Source of the DNA: Halomonas sp. JB37
GTDB taxonomy: Bacteria; Pseudomonadota; Gammaproteobacteria; Pseudomonadales; Halomonadaceae
Assembly: GCF_002332255.1 (NCBI RefSeq)
Contig: NZ_NRGW01000001.1
Span: 1,736,001 to 1,800,000 of the forward strand
Length of the DNA stretch: 64,000 nucleotides
Direction: 5' to 3'
The position numbers and the translations under genes were made by a program. The notes under the pieces were generated by a model that was not told the origin of the DNA, searched no databases, and saw only the letters and a list, made by a program, of their open reading frames with translations. This document shows, piece by piece, positions 26,874 through 36,030 of the stretch (position 1 is the stretch's first letter; each line of letters starts with the position of its first letter).

Positions 26874-27173
26874 ATGGCTCGGCCTGAACTACTCGAACAG
26901 ATTTATACGATCGTTGATCAGATTCCGCCGGGCCGTGTTACCACCTATGGCCGCATTGCTAAAATGACGGAAGGCGCGACCCCGCGCATGGTGGGCTCGG
27001 CGATGCGGCATTTGCCGGATGGCCATCAGTTGCCTTGGCATCGCGTGATTGCGGCGTCGTTAAAGCTTGCTGATCATGGTGGGGCTGAGCGTCAGCATCA
27101 GAAACTACGCGATGAAGGTGTGTTATTTGCTGCTAAAGGGCGGGTGCCTGCCCATCTCGTTTGGCCTGATTGA
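26874..27173 (+). CDS. Alkyltransferase-like protein (ATL, MGMT-fold without the acceptor cysteine)
   Basis: This 99-residue protein has the O6-alkylguanine-DNA alkyltransferase DNA-binding fold: 'VDQIPPGRVTTYGRIAKM' at 14-31 and the helix-turn-helix with 'GSAMRHLP' and its arginine finger. The active-site PCHRV is replaced by 'PWHRVI' near residue 53, the hallmark of ATLs (E. coli YbaZ, S. pombe Atl1), which bind alkylated guanines and recruit nucleotide excision repair. GGAGG precedes the ATG. The longer in-frame start at 26829 lies inside the symporter gene and is rejected. Confidence 0.92.
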   Translation: MARPELLEQIYTIVDQIPPGRVTTYGRIAKMTEGATPRMVGSAMRHLPDGHQLPWHRVIAASLKLADHGGAERQHQKLRDEGVLFAAKGRVPAHLVWPD

Positions 27174-27193
27174 GTAAAGCCATGATGCTCGCT

Positions 27194-27229
27194 AACAACA
27201 ACGCCGCCCAAATGGGGCGGCGTTGTTGT
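27194..27229. terminator. Shared terminator of the ATL gene and the GNAT-nitrilase gene
   Basis: A stem of about 15 bp (ACAACAACGCCGCCC / GGGCGGCGTTGTTGT, short A-rich loop) sits between two convergent genes, 35 bp from one stop and 21 bp before the other. The T-rich flanks are short on both strands. Confidence 0.8.
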
Positions 27230-27263
27230 ATTAGGCTTAGCAATTAAGGCGTTATGCGGTCAT

Positions 27264-28832
27264 TCACTCTTCTGACTTACCGCCGGACTTCCACGACCAG
27301 TCACGCCAGCGTAGATCGAACAAATCTTTACGACGGTCTTTCAAATTCGTCACTGAGCCTTCAGCGCGCACGACCGTGAGGCGTGTGAGATCCAAATCAG
27401 AGAAGAAGATCATCTCGGTATTGGGTGTCGTTTCCGCCAGCACCGCGTCGTGAGGGAAGGCAAAATCAGAAGGCGAGAAAACCGCTGACTGAGCGTATTG
27501 AATGTCGAGGTTTTCAATCGAAGGCAGGTTGCCAACGCTGCCGCAGAGCACCACGTAGCACTCGTTTTCAATCGCCCTTGCCTGGGCACAGTGACGCACG
27601 CGCAGATAGCCGTTTTTAGTGTCGGTCCAGAAGGGCACGAACAGGATGTCCATATCTTGATCGGCCAGCAGGCGACCCAACTCTGGGAACTCCACGTCAT
27701 AGCAAATCAAGATGCCTACGCGGCCTGCGTCCGTATCAAACACCTGAAGCTCATCACCACCCTCTATCACCCAGTCGCGGCGCTCTTGAGGGGTAATATG
27801 CAGTTTGGCCTGGCGCTCAACGCTACCATCACGGTGGAAAAGGTAAGCGATGTTGTAGAGCCTGTCATCGTCACCGACTTCTATCATTGAGCCGCCAACA
27901 ATGTTGATGTTATACGAGACCGCCATACGCGATAGTTCGAGCTTAAAGCGCTCGGTGAAACCGGCCAAAAAGCGAATAGCGCCCATTTGGTCCTTCTGGG
28001 CATCGCGGTCTTGAAGGCCCATCAGCGGTGCATAGAACAGCTCGGGGAAGACCGCAAAGTCACTCTGATAATCGGAGAGGGCATCCACGAAGTATTCGAT
28101 CTGCTGAAGTGCGGCTTCTACCGAAGAGAACTCGCGCATCTGCCACTGCACGGCACCTACACGTACTTGAGTCGGCTTGTTGTCGAGCACGCTGTCGGCG
28201 GGCTCAAATAAGATATTATTCCACTCCAGCAGGGTGGCGTAGCCGCGAGACTGCTCATCTTCCGGCAGGTATTTACGCAGCAGGCGTTTTACCTGGAAAT
28301 CATTCGCCTGTTGGAAAGACAAAATCGGATCGTAAATCTCTTTACGTGAGACTTTATCAATATATTGAGCAGGCGTAAGTTCATCGGCATGCTGGTGATA
28401 GCCTGGGATACGACCACCGGCAAGAATTGACCGCAGGTTCATCGAACGGCACAGCTCTTTACGTGCTTCGTAAAGGCGTCGTCCTAGGCGATAACCCCGG
28501 TAGTCGGGATGAATCAGCACGTCTAGCCCGTACATAGCATCGCCATCCTCGTCGTTGAGGATGATTTCGCGATGACCAATAAGATCGTCATACTTGTGCG
28601 GGTTAGAGAACTCGTCGTAATCGACCTGAACCGTTAGGGCTACGCCTACCAGAATGCCATCATCTTCAATGGCGATTTGGCCGTCAGGAAACTCCTGAAT
28701 GAGCTTGTCGATCGTGCGCTTTGGCCAAGCACCGCCAATATCATGATAGACCGCGTCCATTAGGGTCTTGAGCTGATCGTAGTCATCGCTCATTAGGTTG
28801 CGCAGATTAAGATGCAGCTCTTCCAGGGACAT
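27264..28832 (-). CDS. GNAT acetyltransferase-nitrilase fusion protein
   Basis: This 522-residue protein has two enzyme domains in one continuous frame. Residues 1 to about 210 are a GNAT domain ('GLDVLIHPDYRGYRLGRRLY' is the acetyl-CoA loop). Residues from about 225 to 500 are a carbon-nitrogen hydrolase with the Glu-Lys-Cys triad in 'FAVFPELFY' (about 260), 'RQAKLHITPQE' (about 342) and 'GILICYDVEFPELG' (about 375). The fusion is conserved in many bacteria but its substrate is not established. The RBS GGGAAG lies before the ATG. It is a single gene between two convergent or unrelated neighbours. Confidence 0.9.
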   Translation of the reverse strand: MSLEELHLNLRNLMSDDYDQLKTLMDAVYHDIGGAWPKRTIDKLIQEFPDGQIAIEDDGILVGVALTVQVDYDEFSNPHKYDDLIGHREIILNDEDGDAMYGLDVLIHPDYRGYRLGRRLYEARKELCRSMNLRSILAGGRIPGYHQHADELTPAQYIDKVSRKEIYDPILSFQQANDFQVKRLLRKYLPEDEQSRGYATLLEWNNILFEPADSVLDNKPTQVRVGAVQWQMREFSSVEAALQQIEYFVDALSDYQSDFAVFPELFYAPLMGLQDRDAQKDQMGAIRFLAGFTERFKLELSRMAVSYNINIVGGSMIEVGDDDRLYNIAYLFHRDGSVERQAKLHITPQERRDWVIEGGDELQVFDTDAGRVGILICYDVEFPELGRLLADQDMDILFVPFWTDTKNGYLRVRHCAQARAIENECYVVLCGSVGNLPSIENLDIQYAQSAVFSPSDFAFPHDAVLAETTPNTEMIFFSDLDLTRLTVVRAEGSVTNLKDRRKDLFDLRWRDWSWKSGGKSEE

Positions 28833-28874
28833 ATTAGGGCTTCCCAGCGTCAGAAATAAACGACCATTCTAGCA

Positions 28875-29789
28875 TTATCGAGCGCGGCTCGACTTATCGG
28901 AGGTTAAATCACGTGTGAACGGCCGGGTCAGCGTTTGCGCCATGATCACGCCCGCCAGAATCAGCAGCCCTCCCGCCAGATGGAAACCGGCCACCTGCTC
29001 CCCTAAAAAAACCATCGCGATCAGAGCGCTAAATAGCGGCATTAAATTGATGAAAATACTTGATTGATTGGCGCCGATTTGACGCACCGCACGCATCCAT
29101 AAAAAGGTGGTAATCACGGAAGCAGGAATGCCCGCATAGAGTATTAGCCCAATGTTTTGCCCGTCGATGGGCGTCATCGGACCCATCAAATACGGCGGTA
29201 GCAAGAACAAAACAGCAAAACAAACCTGCGCATAGAGCATTACCCAGGGTGGTAAATTCATCGACCAACGTTTGAGCATAACGCCATACAGCGCGTAGCA
29301 GGTGGCCGCCACGACCATCAGCGCATCGCCGAGCGCGACTTGTAAATGCAGCAGTGACAGCGGATTGCCGCGCCCCAGCAGCACCGTGACGCCGACAAAC
29401 GCCAGCACGCCGCCGATGATGCCGCCAAGGGTGGGTGGCTCGCGCAGGATCAGTGCGCTTAGCAGCACCGTTAACAGCGGTACCATTGCCGCTAGAATGC
29501 CCATATTCGTCGCGGTAGTTGTTTCTGCCGCGACATAGGCCAGCCCTTGCCATAGCCCCATACCGAGCAGCCCTAGCAGTGCAAGCTTAGGCCATTGGCG
29601 GCTAATCTCCGCGCGGTGTCGTAGCACTGCCGGTAGTACAAAGGGCGTCATTACCGCCAGTGCTAATAACCAGCGTAAAAAAGCGATGCTGCTCGGTGCA
29701 ATGGCACCTACGCTAAGCTGATTAATGGTCATGTTGCCCGACCAGATGAGTACGGTAGCGAGCGGCGGTAAAAAGTAAATCAAGGGCAT
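28875..29789 (-). CDS. EamA/DMT-family transporter
   Basis: This 304-residue protein has about ten transmembrane segments arranged as two EamA repeats. The first begins 'ATVLIWSGNMTINQLSVGAI' and contains 'AFLRWLLALAVMTPFVLP'; the second contains 'LYGVMLKRW' and ends 'FLGEQVAGFHLAGGLLILAG'. Family members export amino acids or other metabolites; the substrate cannot be told from sequence. The ATG at 29789 gives a standard N-terminus within the membrane. It is divergent from fadH. Confidence 0.88.
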   Translation of the reverse strand: MPLIYFLPPLATVLIWSGNMTINQLSVGAIAPSSIAFLRWLLALAVMTPFVLPAVLRHRAEISRQWPKLALLGLLGMGLWQGLAYVAAETTTATNMGILAAMVPLLTVLLSALILREPPTLGGIIGGVLAFVGVTVLLGRGNPLSLLHLQVALGDALMVVAATCYALYGVMLKRWSMNLPPWVMLYAQVCFAVLFLLPPYLMGPMTPIDGQNIGLILYAGIPASVITTFLWMRAVRQIGANQSSIFINLMPLFSALIAMVFLGEQVAGFHLAGGLLILAGVIMAQTLTRPFTRDLTSDKSSRAR

Positions 29790-29939
29790 AGCAACGTTTC
29801 CTTATCGTTAGCCGGGTAATGTGCCGTGAATTCATACGCTGGGCAAGCGATTGGCAGACGTTAGCGGGACTATACGTGATGGTCAGGATGTCATACGCTT
29901 GTTTGAATAATGCCGTCTAATAATATCTGGAGAAACCTG

Positions 29940-31961
29940 ATGAGCCGTGAGCCCGCCTATCCACATCTTTTTCGCCCGCTAACCATTGGCCATTTAACGC
30001 TGCCCAATCGCGTATTAATGGGCTCAATGCATACCAATTTGGAAGAAGCGCCTGACGGCTTTTCACGCTTAGCGGCGTTTTATGCAGAGCGGGCGCGGGA
30101 AGGGGTTAGCCTCATTGTGACGGGAGGGATTGCTCCCAACGCTGAAGGCGCGGTATTTCAGGGTGCACACGCGCTGACCGATGACGCGCAGCTGTCGGAG
30201 CACCGTCAGGTAGTGGATGCGGTGCATGCCGAGGGCGGCCATTTATGCATGCAAATTCTTCACGCCGGGCGCTATGCCTATTCGCCGGATTTAGTCGCCC
30301 CTTCGGCTATTCAGGCGCCGATTAACCCCTTTATGCCCCGGGCGCTGAGCAGTGAAGATGTTGAGCAACAGATAGCCGATTACGTCCGCTGTGCCCAGCT
30401 TGCGCAACGGGCAGGCTACGATGGCGTTGAAGTGATGGGCTCGGAAGGCTACCTGATTAATCAATTTATCTGCCAGCGGACCAATCAGCGTGACGATGAA
30501 TGGGGCGGGCCATTCGAGAACCGGATGCGCTTTGCGGTTGAAATTGTCCGCCGCGTACGCGCTGCGGTGGGAAAACGCTTTGTGATTATCTTCCGTCTCT
30601 CGATGATTGATTTGGTTGAAGACGGCAGTACCTGGGAAGAAATCGTCACGCTGGGGCAGGCGATTGAAGCTGCCGGGGCCGATGTGATCAATACCGGTAT
30701 CGGCTGGCACGAAGCAAGGGTGCCAACCATTGTGACGAGCGTTCCGCGGGCGGCCTTTACCGAGGTGACCCGGCGCATTAAGTCGGCGCTAACGATTCCG
30801 CTCATTACCACTAACCGGATCAACATGCCGGACGTTGCCGAGCAGGTGCTGGCGCAAGGCCATGCCGACATGGTGTCTATGGCGCGGCCCTTTCTGGCGG
30901 ATGCGGCCTGGGTGAGTAAGGCGCAGGCAGGCCAGGCCGAGCAGATCAATACCTGCATTGCCTGTAACCAGGCCTGTTTGGATCATACCTTTGCAGGAAA
31001 GCTGACATCTTGCTTGGTGAATCCTCGTGCCTGCCATGAAACGGAGCTAATCATTACACCGGCACAGGCGCCCAAGCACATCGCCGTTGTGGGGGGTGGG
31101 CCTGCAGGGCTAGCCACTGCGGTGACAGCGGCCAGTCGCGGGCATCACGTGGTGCTGTTTGAGCGGCGTAGTGAACTAGGCGGTCAGTTTAACTATGCGC
31201 GCAAAATTCCTGGTAAAGAGGAATTCAACGAAACGCTGCGCTATTACCGAGGCATGCTTACTAAATATGCAGTAGAGGTGCGCTTGAACACTACGGCCAC
31301 GGCGCAGTCGCTAGCGGGCTTTGACGAGGTGGTGCTGGCTACGGGGGTTCAGCCTCGCGAGCTAAGCTTGCCAGGTTACGACCATGCCTCGGTGCTTAGC
31401 TACGCTGAGGCGATTGAGTCTCCTGATCGGGTAGGGCGTAGAGTGGCGGTGATTGGCGCAGGAGGCATTGGTTTTGATGTCGCTGAGCTATTAGCACACC
31501 AGGGCCACGCCGCGCTGGATATTGATGCCTGGTGCGACGAGTGGGGCGTTGATTTAGCCGTAGGCGAGCGAGGTGGGTTAAAGGTACCCAGGCCGCCAGA
31601 GGTTCCCCGTGACATTGTGATGTTGCAGCGTAAAAGGTCTAAACCGGGTAAGTACTTGGGTAAAACAACTGGCTGGGTGCACCGCGCTTCGCTTAAACAG
31701 CGTGGCGTCAAGATACTAACCGGCTGTGAGTATCTCAATATCGACGACGCTGGTTTGCATATCCGGCGAGACGGCGTTAATCAACTGCTAGCGGTGGATA
31801 GCGTGGTGGTGTGCGCCGGGCAGGAGTCCGTGCGTGATTTATTGACTCCCCTAGAGCAGGCAGGAGTGGCTGTGCATATTATCGGCGGTGCTGATGAAGC
31901 CAGCGAGCTGGACGCCAAGCGCGCAATTGAACAGGGCACTCGCTTAGCGGCGCTGTTATAG
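29940..31961 (+). CDS. fadH: 2,4-dienoyl-CoA reductase (NADPH), FadH-type
   Basis: This 673-residue enzyme (E. coli FadH 672) reduces 2,4-dienoyl-CoA during beta-oxidation of unsaturated fatty acids. The N-terminal old-yellow-enzyme barrel has 'LFRPLTIGHLTLPNRVLMGS', 'QILHAGRYAYSP' and 'GSEGYLINQFICQRTNQRDD'. The [4Fe-4S] ligands are in 'CIACNQACLDHTF' and 'SCLVNPRAC'. The C-terminal half binds FAD ('VVGGGPAGLATAVTAASRGH') and NADPH ('AVIGAGGIGFDVAELLA'). The ATG at 29940 follows GGAG; the upstream in-frame ATG at 29910 has no RBS. Confidence 0.93.
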   Translation: MSREPAYPHLFRPLTIGHLTLPNRVLMGSMHTNLEEAPDGFSRLAAFYAERAREGVSLIVTGGIAPNAEGAVFQGAHALTDDAQLSEHRQVVDAVHAEGGHLCMQILHAGRYAYSPDLVAPSAIQAPINPFMPRALSSEDVEQQIADYVRCAQLAQRAGYDGVEVMGSEGYLINQFICQRTNQRDDEWGGPFENRMRFAVEIVRRVRAAVGKRFVIIFRLSMIDLVEDGSTWEEIVTLGQAIEAAGADVINTGIGWHEARVPTIVTSVPRAAFTEVTRRIKSALTIPLITTNRINMPDVAEQVLAQGHADMVSMARPFLADAAWVSKAQAGQAEQINTCIACNQACLDHTFAGKLTSCLVNPRACHETELIITPAQAPKHIAVVGGGPAGLATAVTAASRGHHVVLFERRSELGGQFNYARKIPGKEEFNETLRYYRGMLTKYAVEVRLNTTATAQSLAGFDEVVLATGVQPRELSLPGYDHASVLSYAEAIESPDRVGRRVAVIGAGGIGFDVAELLAHQGHAALDIDAWCDEWGVDLAVGERGGLKVPRPPEVPRDIVMLQRKRSKPGKYLGKTTGWVHRASLKQRGVKILTGCEYLNIDDAGLHIRRDGVNQLLAVDSVVVCAGQESVRDLLTPLEQAGVAVHIIGGADEASELDAKRAIEQGTRLAALL

Positions 31962-32155
31962 CAATACAAGTATGAGGGCGTATTTATAAGTAAGTGCTTA
32001 AAAAGCGCGGGTGACGTTAGCCTATAAATGGCGATAGACTAAATGATCCGTTAATAAGGGATTTCTTGGCCTATTTATTAAGCGTAACTAGGCATTAAAG
32101 GCGCTGGTGGCACCCAGCCTGCGCCGTAAGATCGCCAGATATAAGGACAAGCGTC

Positions 32156-33199
32156 ATGACCTCGGAGTGTAGCCCGCGTTTTTTAGCCAGTGATAACACC
32201 TCAGGTATTTGCCCAGAGGCGATGGAATATTTGCTTGAAGCCAACCGTAGTGACGATCTGGCCTATGGTAACGATCTTTGGACGGCCCGTGCCGCAGACC
32301 GTTTCCGCGAGATGTTTGACTATGACTGCGACGTATTCTTTGTTTTCAACGGCACGGCCGCCAACTCGCTGGCGCTTTCGGCAATGGGGCGCAGCTATCA
32401 CAGTGTTATTTGTCATGAGCTGGCGCATATCGAAACGGATGAGTGCGGCGGACCTGAATTTTTCTCCAACGGTGCGAAGCTGCTGACCTCCCCAGGTGCT
32501 AACGGTAAGCTTACGCCTGAAGGTATCGAGGCGCTGGTCACTAAGCGAAGCGATATTCACTATCCAAAGCCTAAAGTCGTATCGCTGACCCAAGCAACCG
32601 AGGTGGGAACGCTTTACTCCCGCGAAGAGCTCATGGCTATTCGTGCCGTTGCCGACAAACACGACCTGCGTCTGCATATGGATGGGGCACGCTTTGCCAA
32701 TGCCTGTGCAAGCCTCAATGCCTCGCCAGCAGAGCTAACCTGGCAGGTTGGCGTAGACGCCCTGTGTTTCTCGGGGACCAAAAATGGCTTGGCATTTGGC
32801 GAAGCCATTTTGTTCTTTAATCGTGAGCTTGCCGAAGATTTTTCTTACCGCTGTAAGCAGGCTGGCCAATTGGCTTCTAAGATGCGCTTCGTATCGGCTC
32901 CGTGGCTAGGGCTGCTTGAAAGCGGCGCCTGGTTAACCAATGCCCAGCATGCGAATGCCATGGCGCGCTATTTATCGGAAGGACTGCAGGCGCTGCCAGG
33001 CGTATCGCTGATGTTCCCGACCGAGGCCAACAGCGTGTTCGTTGAGTTGCCACCCCCGGCGATTGAAGCGTTGAAAGCCAAGGGATGGACCTTCTATACC
33101 TTTATTGGCGCCGGCGGCGCCCGCTTTGTCTGTGCTTGGAACACCACCGTCGAACTACTTGACCAGCTGTTAGCCGACGTGAGAGAGGTGATCGCTTAG
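32156..33199 (+). CDS. ltaE: Low-specificity L-threonine aldolase
   Basis: This 347-residue PLP enzyme (fold type I) cleaves threonine to glycine and acetaldehyde, and related beta-hydroxy amino acids. The PLP lysine is in 'CFSGTKNGLAFGE' (about residue 209). Other family phrases are 'FLASDNTSGICPEAMEYL', 'FVFNGTAANSLAL' with the phosphate site, and 'LHMDGARFANA' with the PLP aspartate. Length and start match the Pseudomonas type. AAGGA precedes the ATG. It is a single-gene unit, with a 194-bp upstream gap showing no clear operator. Confidence 0.92.
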   Translation: MTSECSPRFLASDNTSGICPEAMEYLLEANRSDDLAYGNDLWTARAADRFREMFDYDCDVFFVFNGTAANSLALSAMGRSYHSVICHELAHIETDECGGPEFFSNGAKLLTSPGANGKLTPEGIEALVTKRSDIHYPKPKVVSLTQATEVGTLYSREELMAIRAVADKHDLRLHMDGARFANACASLNASPAELTWQVGVDALCFSGTKNGLAFGEAILFFNRELAEDFSYRCKQAGQLASKMRFVSAPWLGLLESGAWLTNAQHANAMARYLSEGLQALPGVSLMFPTEANSVFVELPPPAIEALKAKGWTFYTFIGAGGARFVCAWNTTVELLDQLLADVREVIA

Positions 33200-33238
33200 C
33201 TCGCGTCGGATTGGCTTAGCCGCCGGGCACCGAACCGA

Positions 33239-33754
33239 CTAGGGAGAGATCTCTCGACTGGCGCTGGTAAAGCCCATCAGTGACATATCCATGTCAACAC
33301 GCTGACCGTCCGGAGAGATGGCGCTTACGGTCGCGGTTGAGCCGCCGCGCAGTTGCTGCAACATGCTTGGTTCCAGCGGCAGATCGGCGCGACAGCCCTG
33401 CTCTTGGCAAAACTGGTAGGGGAAGCCGACCGGCTCGTTGTTATCCACTTGCAACTGCATGCCTGCCGCTAGGTTCACCCCTAGCGGCATCACAAAGGCC
33501 ATCACTGGGCTATTTATCTGAGACGAGTTTCCAACGATAGCCCTCATCAAGGGTTCATTGCTGTTTGGGTTGTTAACGATCTGGCTCATGGTGCAACCCT
33601 GCTGCTGACCGGACGCGGAGGGGCAGCTCACTTCCCAGTCCTGAAAGCGCTGTGTGTCAACGTTCTGGGCGTTTTGCTGGGCCAGGGCCGTTGACGTGGC
33701 GGTAGCGGCGAACAGTGGTAATAAAGCGGTCATCAGCGCGCGACGAATTTGCAT
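33239..33754 (-). CDS. IalB-family exported protein
   Basis: This 171-residue protein has a Sec signal peptide (residues 1-25, ...TSTALA) and an invasion-associated locus B (IalB) domain: 'WEVSCPSASGQQQGCTMSQI', 'MPLGVNLAAGMQLQVDNNEP' and 'FPYQFCQEQGCRADLPLE'. Four cysteines probably form two disulfides. IalB was named in Bartonella, but relatives are common in free-living proteobacteria, with no established molecular role. AGGAG lies ten bases before the ATG. It is convergent with threonine aldolase and divergent from prkA. Confidence 0.88.
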   Translation of the reverse strand: MQIRRALMTALLPLFAATATSTALAQQNAQNVDTQRFQDWEVSCPSASGQQQGCTMSQIVNNPNSNEPLMRAIVGNSSQINSPVMAFVMPLGVNLAAGMQLQVDNNEPVGFPYQFCQEQGCRADLPLEPSMLQQLRGGSTATVSAISPDGQRVDMDMSLMGFTSASREISP

Positions 33755-34058
33755 GAATTCATATCTCCTAGGGTTGGACGGGCTTTCAAAAAGGGCGGCT
33801 CAAAGTGGTTGCCGTCAAGTGATTAAAGGTTACCTGTATTCGAACATGTTACAAGCTCGGGGTTCCAGCGTCGCGTTCAGACGTTGGCCGCGACGTCTCG
33901 GGTGCTTTTAATCTTTCCGGCTCTCTAGCGTTGAAGGTTTTAGTCATCACTTTTTGCTAATACTGACTACGCTAAAAAAGCGACACCTCGTTTGGCACGC
34001 CGTTGCGAAACACATGGTTTGGCGGCGACTGTCCGGGGATGGGCCACAGGAGAGTGCC
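33755..34058. other. 304-bp intergenic region between ialB and prkA
   Basis: This divergent region must hold both promoters. The only distinct element I see is TGGCACGCCGTTGC at 33993-34006 on the plus strand, close to a sigma-54 promoter but with GG-N9-GC instead of GG-N10-GC. No small ORF with an RBS is apparent. Confidence 0.5.
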
Positions 34059-35981
34059 ATGAGCATCTTTGATCACGTTCAAGACCGTTTTTCCCGCGTC
34101 CAGCAAGAAGACATGAGCCTGGAAGAGTATTTGGCGTTGTGTCGTCGTGAGCCAGCGGTGTATGCCAGTGCTGCAGAGCGCATGCTGGAAGCGATTGGCG
34201 AGCCTGGCGTAGTAGATACTGCCAAGGACGCGCGGCTATCGCGTATTTTTTCCAATAAAGTTATCCGCCGTTATCCTGCCTTTGCAGAGTTTCACGGTAT
34301 GGAAGACGCCATTGAGCAAATTGTGGCGTACTTTCGTCATGCGGCTCAGGGGCTTGAAGAGCGTAAACAGATTCTCTATTTACTCGGCCCGGTGGGCGGC
34401 GGTAAGTCCTCGCTAGCGGAGCGCCTTAAGCTGCTCATGGAGCGCATTCCGTTTTATGCCATTAAAGGCTCACCGGTTTATGAGTCGCCGCTGGGACTGT
34501 TTTCCCCGGAAGAAGATGGCGAGCTATTAGAGCAAGAGTATGGGATTCCGCAGCGTTATTTACGCAGCGTGATGTCACCTTGGGCTGCAAAGCGCCTAAA
34601 AGAGTACGGCGGCGATATCTCTCAGTTTAGAGTCGTGCGCTTATATCCTTCGCGACTCCACCAGATCGCTATTTCTAAAACCGAGCCCGGTGATGAGAAC
34701 AATCAGGATATCTCGTCGCTGGTGGGTAAGGTTGATATTCGTCAGTTAGAACTTTATTCCCAGGATGACCCCGATGCCTATAGCTTTTCCGGCGGCCTGT
34801 GCCGCGCTAATCAGGGGCTGATGGAGTTTGTTGAGATGTTTAAAGCACCTATCAAGGTGCTTCACCCCTTGCTCACCGCAACGCAGGAGGGCAATTACAA
34901 TCCTACCGAAGGCATGGGTGCGATCCCGTTTGATGGCGTCATCTTAGCCCACTCTAACGAATCTGAGTGGCAGGCTTTTCGAAATAATCGCAACAATGAG
35001 GCGTTCCTCGATAGGGTCTATATCGTTAAGGTGCCGTACTGCTTGCGGGTGTCGGAAGAAATCAAAATCTATCAAAAGCTGCTTGAAGATTCTTCACTTA
35101 ACGCCGCCCCTTGTGCGCCGGACACGCTGCGCATGCTGGCGCAGTTCTCTGTGCTTTCACGGCTTAAAGCACCGGAAAACTCCAATATCTATTCCAAAAT
35201 GCGGGTCTATGATGGTGAAAACCTGAAAGACACCGACCCGCGCGCTAAATCGATTCAGGAGTACCGCGACGCGGCAGGCGTGGACGAGGGCATGCAGGGT
35301 CTTTCTACCCGCTTTGCGTTCAAAATTCTGTCTAAAGTGTTCAACTTTGACAGTGTCGAAGTGGCGGCTAATCCGGTGCATCTACTCTACGTACTGGAAC
35401 AGGCGCTAGAGCGCGAACAGCTGCCATCGGAGGCATTTGAACGTTATTTAGGCTTCATAAAAGAGTTTATGGCGCCTCGCTATGTGGAGTTCATCGGTAA
35501 AGAAATTCAGACGGCCTATCTCGAATCCTATAGTGAATATGGCCAGAACATCTTTGATCGCTATGTCACCTATGCCGATTTTTGGATTCAGGATCAGGAG
35601 TATCGTGACCATGAAACCGGCGAGCAGCTCAATCGCCAATCGTTGAATGAAGAGCTAGAGAAAATTGAGAAACCTGCGGGGATTTCAAACCCGAAAGACT
35701 TTCGTCATGAGGTGGTTAACTTTGTGCTGCGGGCTCGGGCGCAAAATAACGGTATGAATCCAAGCTGGCAGTCTTACGAAAAATTGAAAGGCGTTATTGA
35801 GCACAAAATGTTCGCCAATACGGAAGAGCTGCTGCCGGTGATCTCGTTTAATGCCAAGGCTTCCCGGTCGGATCAGAAAAAGCACGAAGATTTTGTGGCA
35901 AGGATGGTCGAGCGCGGCTACACCGAGAAACAGGTTCGACTGTTATCCGAATGGTATTTGCGTGTACGCAAGTCTCAATAA
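34059..35981 (+). CDS. prkA: PrkA serine protein kinase/AAA+ protein
   Basis: This 640-residue protein matches PrkA/YeaG (E. coli 644 residues), an AAA+ protein reported as a serine kinase and, in Bacillus, as a protease, active in starvation and stress. An N-terminal region (to about 75) leads into Walker A 'LLGPVGGGKSSLAERL' (about 108-123). The C-terminal PrkA domain follows from about residue 390. The ATG at 34059 has AGGAG seven bases upstream; the 35-codon extension to 33954 has no RBS and does not resemble the family. It is the first gene of the prkA-yeaH-spoVR cluster; spacings are 49 and 24 bp. Confidence 0.95.
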   Translation: MSIFDHVQDRFSRVQQEDMSLEEYLALCRREPAVYASAAERMLEAIGEPGVVDTAKDARLSRIFSNKVIRRYPAFAEFHGMEDAIEQIVAYFRHAAQGLEERKQILYLLGPVGGGKSSLAERLKLLMERIPFYAIKGSPVYESPLGLFSPEEDGELLEQEYGIPQRYLRSVMSPWAAKRLKEYGGDISQFRVVRLYPSRLHQIAISKTEPGDENNQDISSLVGKVDIRQLELYSQDDPDAYSFSGGLCRANQGLMEFVEMFKAPIKVLHPLLTATQEGNYNPTEGMGAIPFDGVILAHSNESEWQAFRNNRNNEAFLDRVYIVKVPYCLRVSEEIKIYQKLLEDSSLNAAPCAPDTLRMLAQFSVLSRLKAPENSNIYSKMRVYDGENLKDTDPRAKSIQEYRDAAGVDEGMQGLSTRFAFKILSKVFNFDSVEVAANPVHLLYVLEQALEREQLPSEAFERYLGFIKEFMAPRYVEFIGKEIQTAYLESYSEYGQNIFDRYVTYADFWIQDQEYRDHETGEQLNRQSLNEELEKIEKPAGISNPKDFRHEVVNFVLRARAQNNGMNPSWQSYEKLKGVIEHKMFANTEELLPVISFNAKASRSDQKKHEDFVARMVERGYTEKQVRLLSEWYLRVRKSQ

Positions 35982-36030
35982 GGGGCGGCGCTTAAGAACC
36001 GCGCTTACGTTGTACGCTTAAGGAGGTCGT

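Noticed and set aside
27264-28832. Two adjacent genes joined by sequencing error in the GNAT-nitrilase protein
   Set aside because: The frame is continuous with intact motifs in both halves, and the same fusion is known in other bacteria.
33239-33754. IalB as evidence of a pathogen
   Set aside because: IalB-domain proteins are common in free-living marine proteobacteria and nothing else here suggests virulence.
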